Shown here piece after piece: positions 1-9,739 of a stretch of 15,237 nt of DNA. The stretch's first letter is position 1; each line of letters opens with the position of its first letter. The stretch lies in assembly GCA_033722375.1 (NCBI GenBank), contig JAWVZB010000074.1, positions 1 through 15,237 on the forward strand, given 5' to 3'. The position numbers were made by a program, and so were the translations under genes. The notes beneath the pieces are model-generated. The model saw nothing but the letters and a program-made list of their open reading frames with translations, had not been told where the DNA came from and did not search any database. The stretch is from JAWVZB01 sp033722375 (GTDB taxonomy: Bacteria; Actinomycetota; Nitriliruptoria; Nitriliruptorales; Nitriliruptoraceae).

Positions 1-1
1 G

Positions 2-94
2 AGTCTCGCAACACCCGAACCACTCCGCAGCACCAACACCCGCACGCTGCCGTCGCGCGACGGGCCGTCTCTGACGCCGTCGGACAACCGCTGA
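2..94 (+). other. Possible 3' tail of an upstream gene
   Basis: A reading frame open at the left window edge runs through 30 codons to a TGA at 92-94, 29 bases before aroQ. About 80% of its third positions are G or C, higher than the other forward frames here, which weakly favours coding. The encoded tail is rich in Ser, Thr, Pro and Arg and I do not recognise it. In actinobacteria aroB or another aro gene often precedes aroQ, but nothing visible supports that identity. The stretch could equally be non-coding leader. Confidence 0.22.
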
Positions 95-95
95 G

Positions 96-101
96 TAGTC
101 T
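96..101 (+). promoter_or_regulatory. Candidate -10 box upstream of aroQ
   Basis: TAGTCT fits the actinobacterial TANNNT -10 consensus and lies 22 bases before the aroQ start. A weak -35-like CTGACG sits at 71-76 with a long 19-base spacer. The same TAGTCT hexamer recurs before pyrR. This is consensus matching only. Confidence 0.22.
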
Positions 102-123
102 TCACGGGAAGCGAGGAGGAGCC

Positions 124-576
124 GTGGCGGACCGCACCATCCTGTTGCTGCACGGTCCCAACCTGAGCCAGCTCGGGTCCCGCGATCCCGAGCACTACGG
201 GACCGCCGCCCTCGACGATCTCGTCGAGCTCGCAGCCGACACGGCGGCCGGGCACGACGCCACGATCCAGCACCTCCAGAGCGAGCACGAAGGCGAGCTG
301 ATCGAACGGCTCCACGCCGCACGCGATGACGGCACGGCGGCGGTGATCGTCAACGCCGGGGCGCTCACCCACTACAGCCACGCGCTCCGCGACGCCCTCG
401 AGATCCTCCCCGACGACCTCCCGGTCGTGGAGGTGCACCTCAGCAACATCCACGCCCGCGAGGAGTTCCGTCGCACCTCGGTGATCGCACCCGCCTGTGA
501 CGGCAGCATCGCCGGGTTCGGGCCGCTCGGCTACCGGCACGCCGTCGAGGCCTGCATCGGCCTGCTCGACACCTGA
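124..576 (+). CDS. aroQ: Type II 3-dehydroquinate dehydratase
   Basis: Cytoplasmic enzyme that dehydrates 3-dehydroquinate to 3-dehydroshikimate, step three of the shikimate pathway; type II enzymes form dodecamers of small subunits. The 150-residue length is typical. Family features are all visible: the HGPNLSQLG start (residues 10-18; usually NGPN), the flexible lid with Arg20 and Tyr25, Asn77 and His83 in NAGALTH, Asp90, His105 in EVHLSN and Arg112 in ARE. The NAGALTH form resembles the mycobacterial enzyme (NAGGLTH) more than the common NPGAYTH. The GTG start is chosen because AGGAGG at 114-119 is 4 bases upstream and the N-terminus aligns with the family. It is followed after 84 bases by efp, an order common in bacteria (aro genes, efp, nusB). 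Confidence 0.95.
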   Translation: MADRTILLLHGPNLSQLGSRDPEHYGTAALDDLVELAADTAAGHDATIQHLQSEHEGELIERLHAARDDGTAAVIVNAGALTHYSHALRDALEILPDDLPVVEVHLSNIHAREEFRRTSVIAPACDGSIAGFGPLGYRHAVEACIGLLDT

Positions 577-604
577 CTCTCACGTCGCCGGGAGCACAGC
601 GCCG

Positions 605-610
605 TACGCT
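605..610 (+). promoter_or_regulatory. Candidate -10 box upstream of efp
   Basis: TACGCT matches TANNNT and lies 50 bases before the efp start in the aroQ-efp gap. No convincing -35 sequence is present about 17 bases upstream. If real, efp and nusB can be transcribed independently of aroQ. Confidence 0.28.
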
Positions 611-660
611 CAACAGCAAGATCACCCTTCGCCGACGACACCTTCCCACGAGGTCCGACC

Positions 661-1221
661 ATGGTCTCCACCAACAACCTCAAGTCCGGCATGACCCTGA
701 AGCTCGACGACGGCAAGCTCTGGCAGGTCGTCGACTTCCAGCACGTCAAGCCCGGGAAGGGCGGCGCGTTCGTCCGCACCAAGCTCAAGAACGTCGAGAC
801 CGGGAAGGTCGTCGAGAACACCTTCCGCGCCGGCATCGACGTCGAGCAGGCGATGGTGATGAAGAAGACCCTCCAGTTCCTCTACAAGGAGGGCGACGAC
901 TACGTGTTGATGGACACCGACACCTACGACCAGCGCATCACGCGCCCCGAGGTGCTCGGCGAGGCGACCGACTACCTCGTCGAGGGCAGCTCGGTCGAGG
1001 TGCTCGAGCACGAGGGCCGCATCGTCGGCGCCGAGATGCCGGCGGCCGTCACGCTCGAGGTCACCCACACCGAACCCGGCGTCGCCGGCAACACCGCCAC
1101 CAACGCGACCAAACCCGCGACGCTCGAGACCGGTGTCGAGGTGCAGGTGCCGCTGTTCGTCGACGTCGGGGACGAGATCAAGGTCGACACCCGCACCGGC
1201 GAGTACCTCTCGCGCGCCTGA
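661..1221 (+). CDS. efp: Elongation factor P
   Basis: Ribosome-binding factor that enters near the E site and stimulates peptide bond formation when ribosomes stall at consecutive prolines. The 186-residue length is standard. The three beta-barrel domains are recognisable: the N-terminal KOW-like domain (about 1-65), the central OB domain (about 66-128) and the C-terminal OB domain ending in GDEIKVDTRTGEY. The loop that reaches the peptidyl transferase centre reads PGKGG with Lys33 at its tip. Actinobacterial EF-P usually has PGKGP and works with unmodified lysine; here the last proline is glycine. No EF-P modification gene lies nearby. ATG 661 is preceded by GAGGT at 650-654, 6 bases away. 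nusB follows after 34 bases, so the two are probably cotranscribed. Confidence 0.97.
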   Translation: MVSTNNLKSGMTLKLDDGKLWQVVDFQHVKPGKGGAFVRTKLKNVETGKVVENTFRAGIDVEQAMVMKKTLQFLYKEGDDYVLMDTDTYDQRITRPEVLGEATDYLVEGSSVEVLEHEGRIVGAEMPAAVTLEVTHTEPGVAGNTATNATKPATLETGVEVQVPLFVDVGDEIKVDTRTGEYLSRA

Positions 1222-1255
1222 CCTCCCCACCCGACCCGACGACCGAGGACCGTCG

Positions 1256-1894
1256 ATGACCGAGGACCCACGCGTCCCGTCACCGGGCCCGCCCCTGGCG
1301 TCGGACAACGGCGAGGCGGACCGCCCCCCTTCGGGCGCCCCGCCATCGGAACCCTCAAGCGCCCCGCCCTCAGAAGCCCCGCCAGCGGACGCGCCGCCAT
1401 CGGACGCCACGCCGGGGCGGCGCCCCGACACCGGTGACCCCCACCGCTCGCGCGAGCGCGCCCTGAAGGTCCTGTTCCAGGCCGACGTCCGCGGCATCGA
1501 GCCCGTCGCGGTCCTGCGGCGCCTCACGAGCGACCGATCGGGTCTCGACCTCCTCGACGCCACAGAGGACGAGGGCCCGCAGAGCAGTGACGGGTCCGAT
1601 CCGCTCGACGGGTTCTCCCGCGCCTTGGTGCTCGGCGTGAACGACCACCGCGAGGAGATCGACGCGCTGCTCGACGAGCACGCCGAGGGCTGGACGGTGC
1701 GACGGATGCCGGTCGTGGATCGCAACATCCTCCGCCTCGGCACGTACGAGCTGCTCCACGAGGACACCCCGCCCGCAGTCGTGATCAGCGAGGCGATCGA
1801 ATTGGCCAAGGAGCTGTCGACCGAGCGCTCCTACCGCTTCGTCAACGGCGTCCTCGAGGCGATCCGACGCTCCGCCGACGAGGGCGGTGCGTGA
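1256..1894 (+). CDS. nusB: Transcription antitermination factor NusB, extended N-terminus
   Basis: NusB binds boxA RNA with NusE (S10) in the antitermination complex that keeps RNA polymerase processive on rRNA operons. The all-helical NusB domain starts near residue 64 (RSRERALKVLFQADV) and includes VVDRNILRLGTYELL (153-167) and the C-terminal SYRFVNGVLEAI (192-203), all family hallmarks. The protein is 212 residues against roughly 140-160 for typical NusB. The extra length is an N-terminal Pro/Ser/Ala/Asp-rich tract of about 62 residues with repeated APPS-type units, predicted to be disordered. ATG 1256 has GAGGA at 1245-1249, 6 bases upstream, and no start codon is visible closer to the domain. 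It is the last gene before the pyrimidine operon leader. Confidence 0.93.
   Translation: MTEDPRVPSPGPPLASDNGEADRPPSGAPPSEPSSAPPSEAPPADAPPSDATPGRRPDTGDPHRSRERALKVLFQADVRGIEPVAVLRRLTSDRSGLDLLDATEDEGPQSSDGSDPLDGFSRALVLGVNDHREEIDALLDEHAEGWTVRRMPVVDRNILRLGTYELLHEDTPPAVVISEAIELAKELSTERSYRFVNGVLEAIRRSADEGGA
1337..1405 (+). repeat. Degenerate APPS-type repeat in nusB
   Basis: Residues 28-50 of NusB contain four APP units: APPSE(28-32), APPSE(36-40), APPAD(41-45) and APPSD(46-50), and PPSG (24-27) precedes them. The DNA is correspondingly repetitive (GCCCCGCC, GCGCCGCC variants), so the tract could vary in length between strains by slippage. Confidence 0.6.
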
Positions 1895-1923
1895 CCCTGG
1901 TGGCCCGGAGGCGACTCGCCCTG

Positions 1924-1929
1924 TAGTCT
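1924..1929 (+). promoter_or_regulatory. Candidate -10 box of the pyr operon
   Basis: TAGTCT fits TANNNT and is identical to the hexamer before aroQ. It would start transcription near 1936, giving a leader of about 67 bases that holds the complete PyrR-binding hairpin. No good -35 match is visible 16-19 bases upstream. The position, just after nusB ends and before the leader, is what supports it. Confidence 0.35.
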
Positions 1930-1964
1930 CCCTGACCGACAACCGAGCCAGACACTTCCCCGCA

Positions 1965-1997
1965 CCTTTAAGCCGGTCCCGTGAGGCCGGGAAGGAG
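1965..1997 (+). promoter_or_regulatory. PyrR-binding RNA hairpin covering the pyrR ribosome binding site
   Basis: Bases 1975-1988 read GGTCCCGTGAGGCC, matching the PyrR-binding consensus ARUCCNGNGAGGYU at all but the outermost A and U, which here form an equivalent G-C pair. Below it CC (1973-1974) pairs with GG (1989-1990), then an asymmetric internal loop, then CCTT (1965-1968) can pair with AAGG (1992-1995). That last helix includes the AAGGAG ribosome binding site (1992-1997), which sits 5 bases before the TTG start of pyrR. No U-run terminator follows. UMP-bound PyrR stabilising this fold would therefore block translation, as reported for the mycobacterial pyr leader, rather than cause Bacillus-style attenuation. 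The mechanism is inference from the fold. Confidence 0.85.
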
Positions 1998-2002
1998 CGA
2001 CC

Positions 2003-2578
2003 TTGCCAGCCGTGCCCGACGCCCCCGATCTCGAGCGGGGCGCCCGCCAGGTTCTCTCGGCCGACGACATCTCCCGTGCGGTCCGCCGGCTCGCCCACGA
2101 GCTGCTCGAGGCCAACAAGGGCCCCGACGGTCTCGTCCTGATGGGCATCCGCACGCGCGGGGTGCCGCTCGCCGCGCGCCTCGCCCACGCGATCGCCGAC
2201 ATCGAAGGGGTCGAGGTCCCGCGGGGCGCGCTCGACATCACCCTCTACCGCGACGACCTCAACCGCCGGGGTCCGCTACCGCTCGGTTCCACCGAGTTCC
2301 CCGTCGACATCGACGGCCGCACGGTCGTGCTGGTCGACGACGTGCTCTTCACGGGGCGTACGGTCCGGGCCGCGCTTGACGCGGTCCTCGAGGTCGGCCG
2401 TCCCGCTGCCGTCCGCCTGGTCGTCCTGGTCGACCGTGGCCACCGCGAGCTGCCGGTCCGGGCCGACCACGTCGGCAAGAACCTCCCGACGGCGGTGGCC
2501 GAGCGCATCTCGGTGACGCTCGAGGAGATCGACGGCGAGGACGGCGTGTTCATCCTCGACGAGGAGGAGTCGCGATGA
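2003..2578 (+). CDS. pyrR: Bifunctional pyr operon regulator / uracil phosphoribosyltransferase PyrR
   Basis: PyrR binds pyr leader RNA when loaded with UMP and represses the operon; many homologues also convert uracil and PRPP to UMP. The 191-residue protein has the type I phosphoribosyltransferase fold with the PRPP-binding signature VVLVDDVLFTGRT at 108-120, the upstream GIRTRG segment (48-53) and the family region DRGHRELPVRADHVGKNLPT. The start is the rare codon TTG at 2003, chosen because AAGGAG at 1992-1997 is 5 bases away; the in-frame GTG at 2012 would be 14 bases away. The gene lies directly behind its probable RNA target and its stop overlaps the pyrB start (ATGA), so PyrR synthesis is autoregulated with the whole operon. 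Confidence 0.95.
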   Translation: MPAVPDAPDLERGARQVLSADDISRAVRRLAHELLEANKGPDGLVLMGIRTRGVPLAARLAHAIADIEGVEVPRGALDITLYRDDLNRRGPLPLGSTEFPVDIDGRTVVLVDDVLFTGRTVRAALDAVLEVGRPAAVRLVVLVDRGHRELPVRADHVGKNLPTAVAERISVTLEEIDGEDGVFILDEEESR

Positions 2579-3552
2579 CGAGCACCGCCCCGCCCGCCGA
2601 GACCACCACCGCCGCGCGGATGAAGCACCTCATCGCGATCGGCGACCTCGACGCGGCACAGATCGAGTTGATCCTCGACACCGCCGAGAGCCTGCGCGAG
2701 ATCGCAACGCGACCGATCAAGAAGGTCCCGACGTTGCGTGGCCGGACGGTGTGCAACCTCTTCCTCGAGGACTCCACCCGCACCCGCATCAGCTTCGACA
2801 TCGCCGCCAAGCGGCTGTCGGCCGACGTCATCAACTTCTCCGCCAAGGGCTCGAGTGTCAGCAAGGGCGAGTCGTTCAAGGACACCGCGCTGACGCTGCG
2901 GGCGATGGGTGTGGACGCGGTCGTGGTGCGCTCGCACTCGGCCGGCGCCCCGCTCCAGCTCGCGCACTACCTCGACGTGCCGATCCTCAACGCCGGTGAC
3001 GGGTGGCACCAGCACCCCACCCAGGCGTTGCTGGACCTGTTCACGATGCGCGACCACCTGGGCCGGCTCGACGGCATCGACGTCGCGATCGTCGGTGACA
3101 TCCTCCACTCGCGTGTGGCGCGCAGCGAGGTCCAGGGGCTCAACACGATGGGGGCGAACGTCACGCTGGTCGCGCCGCCGACCCTGCTGCCGCCCGAGGT
3201 CGACACCTGGGAGGTGTCGGTGGCCCGCACGATCGACGAGGTGGTCGCCGAGGTCGACGTCGTCTACCTGCTGCGGGTCCAGCGCGAACGGATGAACCGC
3301 GCCTTCTTCCCCTCCACCCGCGAGTACGCGCGTTTCTGGGGCATGGACTCCGAGCGGCTCGAGCGGCTCCGCGAGGGCGCGATCGTGATGCATCCCGGGC
3401 CGATGAACCGCGGCGTCGAGATCACCGCGGACGTCGCCGACTCCGACCGCCAGGTCATCACCGACCAGGTCACCAACGGGATCGCGGTGCGGATGGCGTG
3501 CCTGTACCTGCTGCTCTCGGGACGGGGCGACGAGGTGGAGGTGGGCGCATGA
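2575..3552 (+). CDS. pyrB: Aspartate carbamoyltransferase catalytic subunit
   Basis: Condenses carbamoyl phosphate and aspartate to N-carbamoyl-aspartate, the committed step of pyrimidine synthesis. The 325 residues include the carbamoyl phosphate loop EDSTRTR (65-71), the mobile active-site Lys97 in SSVSKGES, HPTQ (147-150) and the C-terminal HPGPMNRG (273-280). No pyrI regulatory subunit is present, so it should act as an unregulated trimer or in a complex with dihydroorotase, as in several bacteria where pyrB and pyrC are adjacent. ATG 2575 overlaps the pyrR stop and is preceded by GAGGAG at 2564-2569. The first 15 residues (Ala/Thr/Pro-rich) precede the conserved region; ATG 2620 would give a shorter form but has a poorer context. 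Confidence 0.97.
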   Translation: MTSTAPPAETTTAARMKHLIAIGDLDAAQIELILDTAESLREIATRPIKKVPTLRGRTVCNLFLEDSTRTRISFDIAAKRLSADVINFSAKGSSVSKGESFKDTALTLRAMGVDAVVVRSHSAGAPLQLAHYLDVPILNAGDGWHQHPTQALLDLFTMRDHLGRLDGIDVAIVGDILHSRVARSEVQGLNTMGANVTLVAPPTLLPPEVDTWEVSVARTIDEVVAEVDVVYLLRVQRERMNRAFFPSTREYARFWGMDSERLERLREGAIVMHPGPMNRGVEITADVADSDRQVITDQVTNGIAVRMACLYLLLSGRGDEVEVGA

Positions 3553-4853
3553 GCGAGCTGCTCTTCAAGAACGGCCGGGTCGTCGACCCGACGAGCGACC
3601 ACGACGCCACCGCCGACGTCCGGGTGGTCGACGGCGACGTCGCCGAGGTGGGTCCCGACCTCGGTGCCGGCACCGCCGAGATCGTCGACTGCTCGGGACT
3701 GATCGTCACTCCGGGGTTCGTCGACCTCCACACCCACCTCCGGGAACCCGGCTTCGAGGACGCCGAGGACATCGCGACCGGCTCGGCCGCCGCGGCCGCC
3801 GGCGGCTTCACCGCGGTCTGCCCGATGGCCAACACGGAACCGGTCTGTGACTCGGCGGCGGTGGCCGAGATGGTCTGGCGCCGCAGCGTCGAGGTCGGGC
3901 TGGTGGACGTCTTCCCGGTCGGGGCCATCACCAAGGGGCTGAAGGGGGAGGAGCTGGCCGAGTTCGGCGAGCTCCACAGCTCGGTGACCCGGGTCGACAT
4001 GTTCTCCGACGACGGCATGCCGGTCGCCGACCCGTTGATCATGCGCCGTGCACTGCAGTACGCATCCACCTTCGACGCGGTCGTCTGCAACCACAGCGAG
4101 GATCCCTCGCTGACCGAGGGCGCCGAGATGAACGAGGGGGCGGTCTCGTCGGTCCTTGGGCTGCCGGGATGGCCTCGTGAGGCGGAGGAGGTCATGGTCG
4201 CCCGCGACCTGATCCTCGCCGCGGGTGTGGGCGCCCGGCTCCACGTGCCACACGTCTCGACCGCGGGGACCGTCGAACTGATCCGTGCGGCGAAGCAGCG
4301 CGGCATCCCGGTCACCGCAGAGGTCACCCCCCACCACCTGGTCCTGACCGATGACCTCATCGAGACCTACGACGCCAACCTGAAGGTCAACCCCCCGCTG
4401 CGGACCGAACGGGACGTGACCGCACTGCGCGAGGCCCTGGCGGACGGGACCATCGATGCAGTCGCGACCGACCACGCCCCGCACGCCCCCGAGCACAAGG
4501 ACCAGGAGTGGGAGCACGCGCCGTGCGGCATGCTCGGGCTCGAGACCGCGTTCGCGGTCGTCTACACCGAACTCGTCGAGTCCGGGGTGCTCGACCTCCT
4601 GACCGCCGTGGCGCGCTTCACGACCGGACCCAGCAGCGTCCGTGACGTCGGCGAGCACGGCCGTGGGCTGCGCGCAGGCGAGCCCGCCCACCTCACCGTC
4701 ATCGACCCCGAGGCGATCTGGACCGTGACCCCGTCAGACCTGCAATCGAAGTCCCGCAACACGCCGTTCGCGGGCCGGAAGCTCACCACCCGGCCCGTCC
4801 ATACGCTGCTGCGCGGACGGTTCACCCTCCGCGACGGACAGGTGCGCGTATGA
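3549..4853 (+). CDS. pyrC: Dihydroorotase, class I
   Basis: Reversibly cyclises N-carbamoyl-aspartate to dihydroorotate. The 434-residue length and motifs mark the class I amidohydrolase form found beside pyrB in Gram-positive bacteria. Zinc ligands and catalytic residues visible: His61 and His63 in DLHTHLREPG, FSDDG (152-156) supplying an Asp ligand where other amidohydrolases use carboxylated lysine, His182 in NHSEDPS, His235 in LHVPH, and Asp308 in ATDHAPH. Start ATG 3549 overlaps the pyrB stop (ATGA) and follows a GGAGGTGG stretch; an in-frame GTG at 3498 lies inside pyrB and would add residues unlike the family. Confidence 0.97.
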   Translation: MSELLFKNGRVVDPTSDHDATADVRVVDGDVAEVGPDLGAGTAEIVDCSGLIVTPGFVDLHTHLREPGFEDAEDIATGSAAAAAGGFTAVCPMANTEPVCDSAAVAEMVWRRSVEVGLVDVFPVGAITKGLKGEELAEFGELHSSVTRVDMFSDDGMPVADPLIMRRALQYASTFDAVVCNHSEDPSLTEGAEMNEGAVSSVLGLPGWPREAEEVMVARDLILAAGVGARLHVPHVSTAGTVELIRAAKQRGIPVTAEVTPHHLVLTDDLIETYDANLKVNPPLRTERDVTALREALADGTIDAVATDHAPHAPEHKDQEWEHAPCGMLGLETAFAVVYTELVESGVLDLLTAVARFTTGPSSVRDVGEHGRGLRAGEPAHLTVIDPEAIWTVTPSDLQSKSRNTPFAGRKLTTRPVHTLLRGRFTLRDGQVRV

Positions 4854-6016
4854 ACGACCTCACAGCCTTCACCCGCCAGCGCACCCCGGCGCTCTTGATG
4901 CTCGAGGACGGCACGAGCTTCCGCGGCAGCTCGTTCGGGGCGTCCGGCACCGTGCTCGGCGAGGCCGTGTTCAACACCGGGATGGCCGGCTACCAGGAGG
5001 TCCTCACCGACCCGTCCTACCGCCGCCAGATCGTCACCATGACCGCACCGCACATCGGCAACTACGGCATGAACGACGCCGACGCCGAGTCGAGCGGGAT
5101 CCAGGTCGCCGGGTTCGTCGTGCGGGAGGCGGCACGCCGCGCCTCGAACTGGCGGGCCGAACGCGAGCTCCCCGAGTCGCTCGTGGACGCCGGCGTGGTC
5201 GCGATCGAAGGGATCGACACCCGCGCGCTCGTGCTGCACCTGCGGGATCGGGGCGCGATGCGGGCCGGGCTGTCCACCGAGGTCCTCGACGAGGACGCGC
5301 TGCTCGAGCAGGTGCTCGACAGCCCCGGGATGGTCGGGGCGAACCTGACCACCGAGGTCACCACCCCCGAGCCCTACGTCGTCGCGCCCGAGGGCGAGGC
5401 CCGCTACCGCGTGGTGGCGCTGGACTTCGGGATCAAGCGCAACATCCTGCGCCAGCTCGCCGCGCACGGCTGCGAGGTCCAGGTGCTGCCCGCCAGCGCC
5501 ACCCCGGACGACGTCCGCTCCCACCTGCCCGACGGGGTGTTCCTGTCGAACGGTCCTGGTGACCCCGCCGCGGTCGAACGCGGGGTGGAGACCGTCCGCG
5601 AGCTCCTCGGCGAGCGCCCCGTGTTCGGGATCTGCCTCGGCAGCCAACTGCTGGGCCGCGCGCTCGGGGCCGACACCTACAAGCTGGTGTTCGGCCACCG
5701 CGGGGTCAACCAGCCGGTCCTGCGGCGCAGCGACGGCGTGGTGGAGATCACGTCCCACAACCACGGGTTCGCGGTCGACGCCGCGAGCCTCGGCGAACGA
5801 CGTGACGAGCACACCTTCGAGACCGCCGAGCACGGCCTGGTCGAGGTCAGCCACATCAGCCTCAACGACGACACCGTCGAAGGTCTCGCGTGCCGCGACC
5901 TCCCGGCGTTCACGGTCCAGTACCACCCCGAGGCCGCCCCCGGCCCCCACGATGCCCGCTACCTGTTCGAGCGCTTCACTGACATGATGGACCGGGCGGG
6001 TGCCCCGACAGGCTGA
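4850..6016 (+). CDS. carA: Carbamoyl-phosphate synthase small subunit (glutaminase)
   Basis: Hydrolyses glutamine and passes ammonia through a tunnel to CarB for carbamoyl phosphate synthesis; the product also feeds arginine synthesis. The 388 residues comprise the CarA-specific N-terminal domain (FNTGMAGYQEVLTDPSY, 41-57) and a C-terminal class I glutamine amidotransferase domain from about 187. The catalytic triad is visible: Cys262 in FGICLGSQ, His359 and Glu361 in YHPEAAPGPHD. The residue three after the cysteine is Ser265 where many homologues have His; mycobacterial CarA has Asn there, so this is tolerated variation. The ATG overlaps the pyrC stop (ATGA). Unusually, carB does not follow directly: a 110-residue unknown gene intervenes. 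Confidence 0.97.
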   Translation: MNDLTAFTRQRTPALLMLEDGTSFRGSSFGASGTVLGEAVFNTGMAGYQEVLTDPSYRRQIVTMTAPHIGNYGMNDADAESSGIQVAGFVVREAARRASNWRAERELPESLVDAGVVAIEGIDTRALVLHLRDRGAMRAGLSTEVLDEDALLEQVLDSPGMVGANLTTEVTTPEPYVVAPEGEARYRVVALDFGIKRNILRQLAAHGCEVQVLPASATPDDVRSHLPDGVFLSNGPGDPAAVERGVETVRELLGERPVFGICLGSQLLGRALGADTYKLVFGHRGVNQPVLRRSDGVVEITSHNHGFAVDAASLGERRDEHTFETAEHGLVEVSHISLNDDTVEGLACRDLPAFTVQYHPEAAPGPHDARYLFERFTDMMDRAGAPTG

Positions 6017-6080
6017 CCACGGCCCGACCGAGGCACCCCCGGCAGCACGACACCGCGACACAGCGCAACAAGGAGCGAAC

Positions 6081-6413
6081 ATGAGTGACCAGGGACCTCC
6101 CCGCGACCCGAAGGCGGTCGTCCGAACCCACCCGGTGCGGGTTCGGGTGTACGCCCGGAACGGGGCCGTCATCACCGGCCTCGCACACATCAAGCCGGGC
6201 GCCTACCAGCGCCGCGTCTCCGACGTGCTGAACCTGGGGCAGGTGCAGTACATCGCCATCACCGAGGTGAGCTACGGCTTCAACGAGACCGGCGAGCAGG
6301 AGACCGAGTGCGTGCTCGTCAACGTCGACGACATCGTCATGGTCGACGTCTCCCCGCCCCGCCCCGGCGACGAGGACAAGAGGGAGCCCGAACTCCCCGG
6401 CGCGTCGCTCTGA
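6081..6413 (+). CDS. Conserved-looking small protein of unknown function between carA and carB
   Basis: A 110-residue protein with no function I can assign. It has a polar N-terminus (1-16), a compact core at about 17-90 that alternates hydrophobic residues in the way of a small beta-barrel (VRVRVYARNGAVITGLAHI, RVSDVLNLG, YIAITEVSY, CVLVNVDDIVMVDV) and a charged Pro/Glu/Asp/Lys tail (91-110). No signal peptide, membrane segment or cysteine pair is present; the only cysteine is Cys77. The pattern of an RVSDVLN helix, a YIAIT strand and a final VNxDDI strand recalls small domain-of-unknown-function families seen from memory (possibly DUF6812), unverified. ATG 6081 has a strong AAGGAG at 6070-6075, 5 bases upstream. 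It is the only gene in the operon not joined by 4-bp overlaps: 64 bases separate it from carA and 41 from carB. Base composition and codon use resemble its neighbours. Confidence 0.85.
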   Translation: MSDQGPPRDPKAVVRTHPVRVRVYARNGAVITGLAHIKPGAYQRRVSDVLNLGQVQYIAITEVSYGFNETGEQETECVLVNVDDIVMVDVSPPRPGDEDKREPELPGASL

Positions 6414-6454
6414 CCGCCACGCCCACCCACCCCTGACGAAGGACGCGCCCAACT

Positions 6455-9735
<3,281 letters not shown>

Positions 9736-9739
<4 letters not shown>

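Noticed and set aside
622..1809. A 395-codon minus-strand frame opposite efp and nusB
   Set aside because: It mirrors efp and nusB codons and covers the repetitive nusB tract; no recognisable domain and no independent ribosome binding site of note.
1910..1920. Short palindrome GGCGACTCGCC just before the pyr operon -10 box, considered as nusB terminator or operator
   Set aside because: The stem is only 4 bp with a 3-base loop and no T-run; such palindromes are expected by chance in GC-rich DNA.
5630..5644. Ser in place of the usual His after the CarA nucleophile (CLGSQ)
   Set aside because: The Cys-His-Glu triad is intact and mycobacterial CarA also departs from His at this position, so it is not a sign of lost glutaminase activity.
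4562..6193. A 543-codon open frame on the minus strand opposite pyrC/carA
   Set aside because: It is antisense to genes with intact catalytic motifs, and its product is low-complexity and rich in Val, Gly, Arg, Asp and His. Long antisense frames arise readily at this GC content.
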